Shown here one piece after another: positions 53,274-62,440 of a stretch of DNA of 64,000 nt. A program made the position numbers and the translations under genes. The stretch is from Sugiyamaella lignohabitans (lineage: Eukaryota; Ascomycota; Dipodascomycetes; Dipodascales; Trichomonascaceae). Positions within the stretch are counted from its first letter, which is position 1; every line of letters begins with the position of its first letter. The notes under the pieces are model-generated. The model saw nothing but the letters and a program-made list of their open reading frames with translations. It searched no databases and was not told where the DNA came from. The stretch lies in assembly GCF_001640025.1 (NCBI RefSeq), contig NC_031673.1:744001-808000 (forward strand), written 5' to 3'.

Positions 53274-54078
53274 CGGGGTCAAACCGCTTCCAGCTCCATC
53301 TAAGCCCCTTACATTTAAACGGGCCATCAAGGAGTCATTAAAGGCAGGACGCGTACCCTTGGTTATTAATGCCACTGACTTCTATTGGTTCAGTCATTCA
53401 CTAGAAAAGCCAACTAGTTTTTTGCAGCGATGAAACTACACCGAAGTGTTAATTCACCACTTCACCAACACTTGCGTCCAGTCGAACAACAATCTGGCCA
53501 ACAACACACTACATGACTATGACTATTAGTACAACAAGCATCCATTAAAATCATGAGTCTTAACAGTGGCACGCACTTTGCTGCGCCTGGTTTTGCTATT
53601 TATTGTGGCTTCCTCAGAGTCGCCAACCTTGGATATCACTCCTAGCCATCCCGATCTTACACCCCTACTGAGGTTTTTACTACACTGTCGCCGCTGTCTG
53701 CCGTTCGACATGTTTTCAAAACACACAGTTTCACGGGGTCGATTTAAATCATCACACAGATAGTTGTTTGCTAGAACTGGCTCCATCATCACACTAGTAC
53801 ACTTTGGTACCATTACAATTCACGCTGCCCTGGTTTCTCTCACTGGCTGGCTATCTACTCTGCTCTTGGTCTATTTCTCTCTGGTCTCTCTGTCTCTTTC
53901 TGGTCTTTTTTGCTACTCTCTTCTACTACTACCACTTCTGTTTGATAAAAAAGAAAATTGGAAAATCCTCGCAAAAAAAAAAGGCTCTTAATCGAAAACC
54001 CGAAAAAAAAAGCTCTACTTTCTACTGTTTCTATTGGACATCATTCTAGTTGGTCGTTAATTGGTCTCTACTATTTTG

Positions 54079-54410
54079 CAGGTGATTGAGGGTGTTTGTA
54101 GGTGACTGAGGGTGTTTGTAGGTGACTGAGGGTGTTTGGAGGTGATATGATCTGGAGGTGATTGAGGATGTTTGCAGGTGATCTGGGGTATTTGCAGGTG
54201 ATTGAGAGTGTTTGGAGGTGATTTGATTTGGAGGTGATTGAGGATGTTTGCGGGTGATTGAGGGTGTTTGTAGGAGATTGAGGGTGTTTGCAGGTGATTG
54301 AAGGTGTTTGTAGGTGATTGAGAGTGTTTGGAGGTGATTTGATTTGGAGGTAATTGAGGATGTTGCAGGTGATCTGGGGTATTTGCAGGTGATTGAGGGT
54401 GTTTGTACTC
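54079..54410. repeat. Minisatellite with 20-nt unit and higher-order structure
   Basis: About 15 units of AGGTGATTGAGGGTGTTTGT. They are regularly interrupted by a 16-nt variant (AGGTGATTTGATTTGG) and a variant with ATCTGGGGTATTTGC, giving a higher-order period that appears at least twice. Confidence 0.92.
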
Positions 54411-54419
54411 TATTTCTTG

Positions 54420-54680
54420 GTCCACTTTACTTTGTCTCTACTACGCATTCTTATTACTTGGTCTACTACTCTACTTTAATTGGTCTCTACTACTTTGCTC
54501 CACTTGGTTCCTACTACTCAGTTCTTATTACTTGGTCTACTGCTCTACTCAAATTGGTCTCTACCACCCTACTTGGTCTCTACTCTATTGTTATTACTTG
54601 GTTCTACTCTACTCTAATCTACTGGCGACTCTACTCTCTACTACTACTTTAATACATCTTACTTGTTACTATCACATCCT
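54420..54680 (+). repeat. Degenerate TCTACT/TTGGTC-rich tract
   Basis: Pyrimidine-rich low-complexity sequence built from CTACT, TTGGT and TCTACTC words. Open frames across it are compositional. Confidence 0.75.
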
Positions 54681-54734
54681 CCTCTAACCACTTCCGGTGC
54701 TCTGCTATGCATACAAGACTGGCCTCTTTCCTGG

Positions 54735-54912
54735 TAAAATCAAAGAGGGTCTGTGCCTCGGGAAGCTCAGATCCCTCTGCCAGGGTCTCCTGTTGATCTG
54801 AGATCGGCAGTTAAGGTTAAAGAAGATTAACAAGCTATCGGCACCGATAGTACTAATCAGGTAGCCGCACCCGGATAAAGCAATGTTAGACGCTAAGGTG
54901 ATATTTTTTTTT
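54735..54912 (+). ncRNA. Possible structured RNA ending at a T-run
   Basis: A segment richer in G and C than its flanks contains a stem CTCAGATC...GATCTGAG, a perfect hairpin CTATCGGCACCGATAG, and ends at a run of 12 T on the plus strand, as in Pol III transcripts. No A/B box or known RNA family signature was recognised, so this is only a candidate. Confidence 0.25.
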
Positions 54913-55252
54913 TTTGATTTCCGACACTAGTTTTCCGGGGGAGTTTTTTTTTTGTAAACTCGACCTTGCTGGAATATCGTCTATCTTTTTTTCGTTTGCG
55001 GTGATCATTGGCCTCGAGTTGTCTTGTGTATCATAATGTGCTAGACAGACAGATCGTGATAAAGGTTGTGATTTTCTTCTCCGTCTCATTGGCTCGGCCT
55101 GATTTCATGTTGCTAAACTATTATTTTTTTTTTGTTAGTGTTTCGGTTTTGGTCGTTGGTTAGGTTTTTTGTAAATTGTTTTGGTAGATTCGAATGTTGT
55201 TTGATTTTTTGTTGATTTAAGGTTTGGTTTATTGGATTGGTTTATTGAGAGA

Positions 55253-56890
55253 ATGATAGTCATTGGTGAAGAGAACGCCGTTGGCTGGTCTACTAAGGTA
55301 GCTATTGTAGGCAGTGGTCCGAGTGCTTTGTCGCTGTCGTTCATTTTGAATGGTAATATTCCCTATTATGACCCAGTTCCTTATGGCCCTCATCCAGATG
55401 AATCGCTTCATTATTGTTTATTAAACTATACAGCTGGAAATGACCTCGGTAAAAGTCTGCTTGATGCCGTGGCCGACGAGCATATCATTTCATATATGGA
55501 GAGCAGCTATGAGTCTTTCTTTTCAGATCAAACTCTTCCAGTTAATTTGTTGATAGATGCTTTATCAGCGTCAGATGAATCGTCGTTTATGAATTGTCAT
55601 AGTAAAGAGTGTCGTATTAAATGGGTTCACGAGTCAGCGAAGTATGTTCCCCATATTGTTATAGGCAGCAGTCCTAGACCAGGAGGTCAGTGGGGATCAT
55701 ATGAGTTTGACTCAAAAGACCAGCTTTCATTGAGCTATGCGGAGATGTTGTCATTACCGGGATATTCGTTTTCACAATACTATATGGATACATATGGCAC
55801 CACGCCAGCGGATTTCTACCGCCCTCCTCGACACCAGGTAGCAGACTATTATGCTATGTATCCTGGAAAAGTTGGTATAAGCGAGAATATTGTGTCCAAT
55901 ACGTTAGTGACTTGTGTTGATAGAGCATCACACACTGGCTCCTTTGTTATAAGTATGAGACAGTGTGAAGGTGCTGTCCACAAGCAGTGTCTGTTGGCAG
56001 CTGATAAAGTGGTGCTGGCAACCGGAGTTTACGAGTCTCCACTTGAATCTTTAAAGTCAGCATCTCCTAAAGGCATTAATGAAAACAATGGGACAAACAC
56101 AACCGATCTTACCGATGTTAATAGTAACGGTGAGTATGGTCGACACGACAAAACATTCTATAACTTGACAAATGCATTGGTCCACAATAACTCAACCTCC
56201 AATTCTAATTCAAACTCAAACTCATTTGATAAACACCATTTCTCATTCACCATTGTACCACCATTATCTACACCACCGTCAGAAGGAGCACGAGCCAGCC
56301 AGAACAAAACATGTCTCATTATTGGCACAGGCGTATCGGCAGCCGAAGCGGTTAACAATAGCATTGCATTAGGCTACTCAGTCATTCACATATATAAATG
56401 GTATGATGAAAAGGGTAGCCCCTGTGTGTTTCGACGGTATCCAAAGGAATTGTATCCAGACTACTGTAAAGTTTTTCGTATGATGAAACAACGCAAAGTC
56501 GCAGGGTTATACGAAGGACTGCCTAATGCCCAGATTCTCGATATCTCACCAGATGGTATGGTAGAAATCAAGCTAGAGGATGGGTCAACAGTTTGTCGAA
56601 CCGTTAGCAGCGTAAGGGCTTGTACCGGGCGTACAGGTTCATTATCGTATTTATGCAATCCAGTCCTCGACCGGTCTATCGAGTCAACTATCAGAACCAT
56701 GCCGATAACAAAGAAAACGTTGCGCGATAAATATATTGACAAGAATGACCAATCACTGTGTGTTGGCGAAAATGTCTATGCAATTGGCAGTTTATGTGGA
56801 GATACCGTCGTACGGTTTATGCTAGGAGCCAGCTTTTCAGTTGCTGGAGAGCTGGTTGACTCGTCCAGTGCCAAATCAGTAGGATCTTGA
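55253..56890 (+). CDS. FAD/NAD(P)-binding oxidoreductase, OSGIN-like
   Basis: 545 aa from the first ATG (MIVIGEENAVGWSTKVAIVG); an in-frame extension upstream lacks an ATG. An N-terminal dinucleotide-binding motif VAIVGSGPSALSLSFIL lies near residue 16. The flavin-monooxygenase-like block HIVIGSSPRPGGQWGSYE is near 143, and RPPRHQVADYYAMYP follows. A second nucleotide-binding motif LIIGTGVSAAEAV lies near 355 and a C-terminal VYAIGSLCGDTVVRFMLG. The order matches animal and fungal OSGIN (oxidative stress-induced growth inhibitor) proteins, related to N-hydroxylating flavin monooxygenases; S. cerevisiae has no close homologue. The substrate is unknown. Its last 115 bp overlap the convergent neighbour's reading frame. 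Confidence 0.85.
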   Translation: MIVIGEENAVGWSTKVAIVGSGPSALSLSFILNGNIPYYDPVPYGPHPDESLHYCLLNYTAGNDLGKSLLDAVADEHIISYMESSYESFFSDQTLPVNLLIDALSASDESSFMNCHSKECRIKWVHESAKYVPHIVIGSSPRPGGQWGSYEFDSKDQLSLSYAEMLSLPGYSFSQYYMDTYGTTPADFYRPPRHQVADYYAMYPGKVGISENIVSNTLVTCVDRASHTGSFVISMRQCEGAVHKQCLLAADKVVLATGVYESPLESLKSASPKGINENNGTNTTDLTDVNSNGEYGRHDKTFYNLTNALVHNNSTSNSNSNSNSFDKHHFSFTIVPPLSTPPSEGARASQNKTCLIIGTGVSAAEAVNNSIALGYSVIHIYKWYDEKGSPCVFRRYPKELYPDYCKVFRMMKQRKVAGLYEGLPNAQILDISPDGMVEIKLEDGSTVCRTVSSVRACTGRTGSLSYLCNPVLDRSIESTIRTMPITKKTLRDKYIDKNDQSLCVGENVYAIGSLCGDTVVRFMLGASFSVAGELVDSSSAKSVGS

Positions 56891-58107
56891 TCTGGTTCGA
56901 CCCACTCGAGGTTTTGGCCTGCTGATTGCCAGTATTCCTGATACATGGCTTCGTCATGTGTAGGTTTTAGTCTCATACTACGAGATAAGAGCTGGCTGTT
57001 TATGAGGTTTTCCAGCTCAACAGGTGGCATTTCTCTGCTATGATGAACATGATAATTGGATGTGTTGATATCGACGAGCTCGCTATAACCTACCACAATC
57101 CGATTGACCATATCCAGCTCTAGCTGACGTTGAGCCCGGTAAATAGGACCTACTGATGGTGCCCATGTGAGCAAACTGCCACTTATAGACCCGAACAAAT
57201 TGGGCAAATAGAACGGATATGGTAGCAAGTGCCATCGCACAAAGTACGAAAGAGCTATCGACGAGTAAACTATCGGTACTAGCAACGCTGCTGGTCCAGA
57301 CAGAATGTACAATGCCAATGATGGCACCAATGTTGCTGCTGCAACTACCGCTGATGCTGATGCTGATATTGACTTTGATTTTGATGCTTTTGCAGATTCT
57401 GATGATGCTGATGCTGATGCCGATGCCGATGCCGAAGCTCCTGACCTCTTCCCACCCAACACTGTAGAAATATAATTAATAATGACTTTTGATGACCCTA
57501 CAATCCCTCTCCTCCTCTGCCTCTGCTGTTGCTCATATCTTTTCACCAAATCAACCACCTTAAAAGCCTCTGTAAACCGTTTGTCGCTTACAGCGTTTCT
57601 CAAAATAACCCAGCTCACACCGACCAATTTTTCACTATCGCTACCAGCACTCCCAATTCTCTCCAAACTCACTTCCTCAAACTCGCTATCCCCTCGAACA
57701 GACACCAGATCACTCAAAATCTCCAGAGCTCGGTCCACCGACAGCACTGGTCGTTCAGTACACAGCACATGAAGGATCCCCGGGTCCTGGTTCACGAGCA
57801 TTTTCACTGGACCATGTCTCAAAACCAGTTCCATCAACGATTCCGCGCTATTCTCATCCTTCTTTAACTGATTTCTCAAGTCCTTGAACTGAGACGGAAC
57901 TCCCTTCCCCTTCGCGGACGCCATTTCCTGCCTTGCCAGCTCCTTACACGCCCTTAAAGCGTCCACCAACACCAGTCCATTCACCCTCCTCCCGCCATCT
58001 GCACCATTCCCCACCCCGTCACTACGGCTCTGCTGCAACACCGCCCGCCGAATTCGCCCCGCAAGCACACGACCATTAAACGGAGGGTCCGTAAAGTGCA
58101 AAAACAT
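56776..58107 (-). CDS. Predicted membrane protein of unknown function, 443 aa
   Basis: First ATG at 58107 (MFLHFTDPPFNGRVLAGRIR). The N-terminus is basic and could be a mitochondrial presequence. Residues about 60-200 are helical (LVLVDALRACKELARQEM, DRALEILSDLV). An Ala-Ser dipeptide repeat encoded by TGATGC-type units lies near 57350-57440. It is followed by one or two hydrophobic segments (AATLVPSLALYILSGPAALLVPIVYSS, split by Gly/Pro) and a conserved-looking tail (FYLPNLFGSISGSLLTWAPS). I do not recognise the family; an inner mitochondrial membrane protein is a guess. It overlaps the OSGIN-like gene tail to tail. Confidence 0.72.
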   Translation of the reverse strand: MFLHFTDPPFNGRVLAGRIRRAVLQQSRSDGVGNGADGGRRVNGLVLVDALRACKELARQEMASAKGKGVPSQFKDLRNQLKKDENSAESLMELVLRHGPVKMLVNQDPGILHVLCTERPVLSVDRALEILSDLVSVRGDSEFEEVSLERIGSAGSDSEKLVGVSWVILRNAVSDKRFTEAFKVVDLVKRYEQQQRQRRRGIVGSSKVIINYISTVLGGKRSGASASASASASASSESAKASKSKSISASASAVVAAATLVPSLALYILSGPAALLVPIVYSSIALSYFVRWHLLPYPFYLPNLFGSISGSLLTWAPSVGPIYRAQRQLELDMVNRIVVGYSELVDINTSNYHVHHSREMPPVELENLINSQLLSRSMRLKPTHDEAMYQEYWQSAGQNLEWVEPDQDPTDLALDESTSSPATEKLAPSINRTTVSPHKLPIA

Positions 58108-58225
58108 GGCTCCATCCTCCCCTGAGAAACCACTCTCCACCGATCTCCACTTCACCACTTCACCCCGCTACAGAAATACCCCTGACAGTACTCCTCTACC
58201 GGGGTTTCTCAGGGGAAGGGGGTCC

Positions 58226-58382
58226 TGCCTCCGGCGGCTGGGGCGGAGCCCCAGACCCCGTGGCTCCTCTCGCTACGGTCGAGTCGAGCGTCTGGTATCC
58301 CCAGCAGTGCTCGAGGACCACCCAGTCTTTCCCGCGAAGCGGGAACCACGGGGTCTGGGGCGGAGCCCCAGCCGCCGGAGGC
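58226..58382. repeat. GC-rich double-hairpin pair, variant tails
   Basis: Plus unit 58226-58286 (tail 1) whose head loop segment is inverted (CTGGGGCGGAGCCCCAG), 42-nt spacer, and minus unit 58329-58382 with tail 3 (TTCCCGCGAAGCGGGAA). Confidence 0.93.
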
Positions 58383-58479
58383 ACAGTCCCTCTAAACACG
58401 AATAAAAAAGGATATATAAGGCGACCAGTTAACAGGACAAATAAAAAGTAAAAGACAAGAGGAGGAGGAGGATGTGCGT

Positions 58480-59398
58480 CTAGCAGTTGCATGCGGATGG
58501 CGACGACGAGGCCGTGGCGGGCGTGTTGAGGTCGACACGACCGCCGGCATCGGCGCCGGTGCGGGCTCCGTTGACGGCCGTGGCTACTCGTCGACCTGAT
58601 TCTTGTGGGATCTTATTGGCAATGGCCAGGAACACTTGACGCACATTGAGTCCGGATTTGGCCGATGTTTCGAAAAACAGCAGATCTTCGTTCTCTGCTA
58701 GAGCCTTTCCTTCTTCAATAGCGACTTTTCTGGCTGATTCAGACCCTCCTTCAGACCCTGCTGAACCGTCGCCATTAGCGGCATCACCTGACGAGCCGTC
58801 TTCATCCGATTCTACTAAATCCACTTTATTACCGACCAGGGCAATGACGATGCCAGGACTGGCTTGGGCCTTGAGTTCGTTGACCCAGTGACGGGCCTTC
58901 ACAAACGAGGCCGGTTTAGTCACATCGTAAACTACCAGCGCGCTCTGAGCATTCCGGTAGTACATGGGCGCCAGCGACGCAAATCGTTCCTGGCCGGCTG
59001 TATCCCAGATCTCGAATTTGATGGTTCTGTTGGGCAGAGTACACTTCTGGGTCAAAAACGCTGCGCCAATTGTGGGTTCTGCAATCCGGTTAGTTCCTGG
59101 TTTTACATGATAGGGGTGCTGTGCCTCCGGCGGCTGGGGCTCTGCCCCAGACCCCGTGGTTCCCGCTTCGCGGGAAGGCGTGGGGGAACCCCGGGAAACT
59201 CCTGCGAAGCAGGAGCTACGGGGTCTGGGGCAGAGCCCCAGCCGCCGGAGGCACACGAGGGCAAAAAAACGTACCTTTGTTTTCCTGGAAGTCGTCTGAC
59301 ACGAATCTGAGGACGAGAGAGGACTTTCCGACGGCCGCTTCGCCAAGAAGGACCAGTTTGACTGAGGTCGTGGGTTTGGTGGTCGGGGTCGAGTCCAT
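58480..59398 (-). CDS. Rab5-family GTPase (VPS21/YPT52 type)
   Basis: Exons 59275-59398 and 58480-59078, 240 aa. An endosomal Rab that drives early endosome fusion and vacuolar sorting. P-loop GEAAVGKSS at 19-27, effector region [12 protein letters not shown], switch [24 protein letters not shown] and ETSAK guanine motifs, and a C-terminal SACNC for double geranylgeranylation. The splice (GTACGT to AACTAACCGGATTGCAG) joins NK|EPTIG exactly as in Rab5. An Asp/Ser/Gly-rich insertion after NKVDLVE (about 25 residues) is reminiscent of Ypt52. The intron 59079-59274 carries a complete double-hairpin pair and is open in one frame, giving a misleading longer reading frame. Confidence 0.95.
59122..59253. 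repeat. GC-rich double-hairpin pair in the Rab5 intron
   Basis: Plus unit 59122-59175 with tail 3 (TTCCCGCTTCGCGGGAA), 23-nt core, minus unit 59199-59253 with tail 2. The pair makes up two thirds of the intron. Confidence 0.95.
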
Positions 59399-60203
59399 GG
59401 TTGCGGTTGTGTGTTGTGAGTGAAGATGCTGGAGATCTTGTTAGGAGAAAAGAATTGGTTTGTAGATGGGATAGAGAGTGGGCAGGAGGTGTGGATTGGT
59501 TCACAGTGATTGATAAGTGCTGGAGAGAGGTCGAGTCAAGTTGTGGTTCACGGGGATTGCGGGTGCAAGCTGTCGATGTTCGTTCTCCTGCTGAAAATTA
59601 TCCCTTCGTGACTAGTTACAAATCTGTTAATGAGCCAAACAATGCTGTTATTGAGACTGTAGAGTTTCTGTAGCGAGCCAAACGACGGGTGTTGTGAGTC
59701 TGTTTGTCAGGTACGGTCCGTCTGAAAATCTACCAGTGAACTGAACTGGTCTGCTGCTAGTGTATAAATAAATTTATCAGTCGCTTCTGCTTCTTCTGCT
59801 TCTTCTGCTACTGCTAATTCTCTGTAGATTTTACAGCTTCTGTGATTTGCTAGCTTTGAATTGCGTTCTGTTGGTCCTCTGCTGCTGAGTTCGAGAACAA
59901 GTACAACAGATCTGAGAACGGGTGCAAGAGCTCGTATGTAAATTCCGGATGGCTGGCAGTATTCACGGTCAATGCTTGATCAAAATAAATAACCAGAATT
60001 CAGAAATGTCTCTGAAAAATCGGTATTCAACGGGTGCTAATGTTTTCTGACAGAACTTTCTTTCCAACGGCGGCGGTGGCTGCTCCTGCTGCTGCTGCTG
60101 CTGCTGGCTGGCTGATAGCCGCAGTTACGTTATCGCCTCGCCATCGCCGTCCTTTAAAAGAATACTCTCATCTCCAGTTTCAGGGGGTGTTTCAGGGGGT
60201 GGG

Positions 60204-60267
60204 TGCTACCTCCGGCTGATGGGGCTCTGCCCCAGACCCCGTGGCTCCTCTCGGTTCACTCAAATCG
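60204..60267 (+). repeat. Decayed GC-rich double-hairpin unit
   Basis: GCTACCTCCGGCTGATGGGG followed by a recognisable right arm and a mutated tail 1 (CTCTCGGTTCACTCAAATCG). Both stems are broken. The subterminal CAGGGGGTG motif upstream is present twice. Confidence 0.8.
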
Positions 60268-60679
60268 GACGTGGGAAAGTGTCGCAAGCTTGATTGTGAA
60301 AAAAATTGGAAATTTTGACTTTGTCCAGACTGACTTTTTCAGTTTTTAAAAGCTTCGGGATTCTGTAGAGGAGCTGCAGTGAACGGCTGCTTGCGATAAG
60401 AACGGTTGTAAACAGATCGGAGGTCTCGAGGAAGTTCATGCTGCAACTCGGACCAAGTCATTTTGCGATTGTATTTTGAAAATAATCCTTAAATAACGAT
60501 AGATCCTGTATTTTAGAACGTTTGGTGGATCGACTTAGTAGCATAGACTTGAGCTTAAGCAATATAAAAGGAGAAATTTGTGGTATCAGATCAAGGTGGT
60601 TGTGATAGCAGTTGGCAAAGGACCGAACGCCACTGGGCATAGCTTATAGACAAGATATAAATATGGCATCATATGAAGG

Positions 60680-61440
60680 TAGGATATATGACCGACTTTC
60701 TGGTTAAATGATTGGTTGATAGATGGCTGACTGAGTGGATGATTGGATAAGTGCTGGCTGAAGGACTGGATGACTGGATGACTTACTGGATTACTGACTG
60801 GCTGGTTGACTGGGCAATCGATGGATGACTAGCTGTTTGACTGACTAAATGATTATTTAAATGACCAAGTTGTGAACTGACTGGCTGGCTGATTCAAAGT
60901 CTCGGTGATTATGGACTGAGTGACTAACTGGCTGACTGACTGACTTACGGAGTGTCTTATTGGTGGACTGGCTATCTGACTTTCTGTGTGTCTGACTGAC
61001 TCTCTGACTGACTGCCTAAATAACTGAATGACTGAATGACTGAGTGGCTTTCTAGCTTACTCTCTCTGGCTGTCTGACCAAGTTGTTTCATTACTCAATT
61101 ACTATATGACTGCATGACTGTCGACTGTCAACTGTCAGATTGGGAACTGACTGCCTGACTGACTGTCGACTGTTAGAATGGCAACTGGCTGACTATCTGT
61201 CGGAATATTGAATGTCTGAATGACTGGAATGACTGACGACTGAGTTACTGGCCACCTAAATCACTAACTGACTTTCGGATTGTCTGGATCAATGACTGCC
61301 TGAAACACTGACAACTGACTTACTGGCTAACTGTCTGGATGACTTGACTGACCTACTGGTCAACTGAATGACTCAGTAACTGACTCACTTGCCAATTGTT
61401 TGAATTATTGTCTGAATGACTGTCTGGCTTTCTGGTACTT
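60680..61440. repeat. Long degenerate TGAC/CTGA-rich tract
   Basis: About 760 bp dominated by words such as CTGACTGACTGG, GACTGAATGACTG and TGGCTGACTGA. An old, diverged tetranucleotide or octanucleotide microsatellite with no open protein frame. Confidence 0.88.
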
Positions 61441-61756
61441 GTCTGGTATCAGACGTGTACATGTACAGTTGGTTAGTCTGTCCTATTTCCAATAGCAGCA
61501 GTGGAAGTGGAACCGAGACAACAGTTACTGGATAAATTCTGCTTCAACTTTCACCAGTGTACCAGTGCAGTATTGGCCTTCCGTTATGAAGCAACCTTGA
61601 GATTCTACTCAGTTTATTTCACAAAAATCATTTCTCATCTCCAATGGAATGAAGTCATTAATTGCTGACAGTTGAGGGTCGCAGAATGAGGCCGCCAGCC
61701 CATCTTCATCCAAACCAGATCCCAGTCATCAAACCCAGTTGCCTGACCTACCCAAG

Positions 61757-61812
61757 TCGCTCGCGAAGCGAGCACAACGGGGTCTGGGGCAGCGCCCCAG
61801 CCGCCGGAGGCA
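61757..61812 (-). repeat. Chimeric double-hairpin unit in the RING gene intron
   Basis: Minus unit with A-type head and B-type tail (GCTCGCGAAGCGAGC), the same chimera as at 48355. It lies 38 nt before the acceptor. Confidence 0.92.
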
Positions 61813-61850
61813 CACCCTTTCCCCCAAAGACCCGTACTAACCCCCAACAG

Positions 61851-62422
61851 AAGACCATAACATTACAGCACCGGAAGTACCCGGACCAGCGGCCGACAGA
61901 GAGACGTCGACGCGGCAGACGGTGGCCCAGCAGCATCTGACGGACTTTTTCTCGTTTGACAGCGGTGACTCCAGTGGAAATAATGCCCGAGACAGTGCCC
62001 GGGCCCCGAGAAGAGAGGACTTCCAAGTTCTAGCATCGGCCCTAGACAATCTAAACCACGAGTCACCCGTAGTTCAGAACCTGATTCAACTTTTAAATCA
62101 GGACGTCGAGAGTATGAACTCGCTAGGACCGACTCAGGCTCAAGGAGTATCTCAACAGTACCTGGACTCGCTCGACCGAATCGCCACTAAAAAGCTGAAA
62201 CCCACCGACGAATGCGCCATCTGTGCCACGAAATACCTCCAAGACCAGTACCCCCTCGTGGTCCGCCTCCCGTGCCACCCAAACCACCATTTCGACCTCG
62301 AATGCATCGGCCCCTGGCTCAAACTCCACGCGACCTGTCCCCTGTGCCGCAAACAACTTCTCCAAAAGGAACCAGTAGTCATCGACGACAGCGAGGACGA
62401 ACTTGACGACATGTACGGGTGA
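61851..62422 (+). CDS. RING-H2 protein similar to S. cerevisiae YBR062C (last exon)
   Basis: The final exon begins after TACTAACCCCCAACAG at 61850 and encodes about 190 residues to the stop at 62420-62422. The RING-H2 finger is complete: CAICATKYL, then CHPNHHFDLEC and CPLC with the expected His pair. The surrounding LKPTDECAICATKYL, QYPLVVRLP and the C-terminal DELDDMYG align with YBR062C, a RING protein that also has an intron in yeast. A likely E3 ubiquitin ligase; substrates unknown. The first exon is unresolved: no GTRNGT donor lies upstream. A short exon starting MKSLIAD near 61651 with a weak GTTGAG donor would keep the frame. Confidence 0.82.
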
Positions 62423-62440
62423 ATGAGGGGGGTCCGGGTG

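Larger units (their letters stand above)
51593..55252. other. Gene-poor region of about 3.7 kb
   Basis: No convincing protein gene. It contains three double-hairpin units, a 40-bp duplication (53194-53273), a minisatellite (54079-54410), a TCTACT-rich tract (54420-54680), and a GC-richer structured segment ending at a T-run (about 54735-54912). 52400-53150 and 53280-54050 hold nothing I recognise. Confidence 0.6.
59399..61850. other. Gene-poor region of about 2.4 kb
   Basis: Upstream of the Rab5 gene. Contains a GCT-rich tract (60085-60115), a decayed double-hairpin unit (60204-60267), a long TGAC-rich tract (about 60680-61440) and, at the right end, the unresolved first exon and intron of the RING gene. 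No other gene recognised. Confidence 0.6.

Noticed and set aside
53136..53375. Minus-strand 79-codon frame with a possible retroelement look
   Set aside because: It crosses the 40-bp duplication, has no recognisable domain, and is not framed by repeats.
3870..54410. Regular repeats considered as CRISPR arrays
   Set aside because: They are head-to-tail satellites without unique spacers, in a eukaryotic chromosome.
58108..58158. N-terminal extension of the 443-aa membrane protein (MVKWRSVES...)
   Set aside because: The extension begins at GTG with no ATG; the first ATG at 58107 is preferred.
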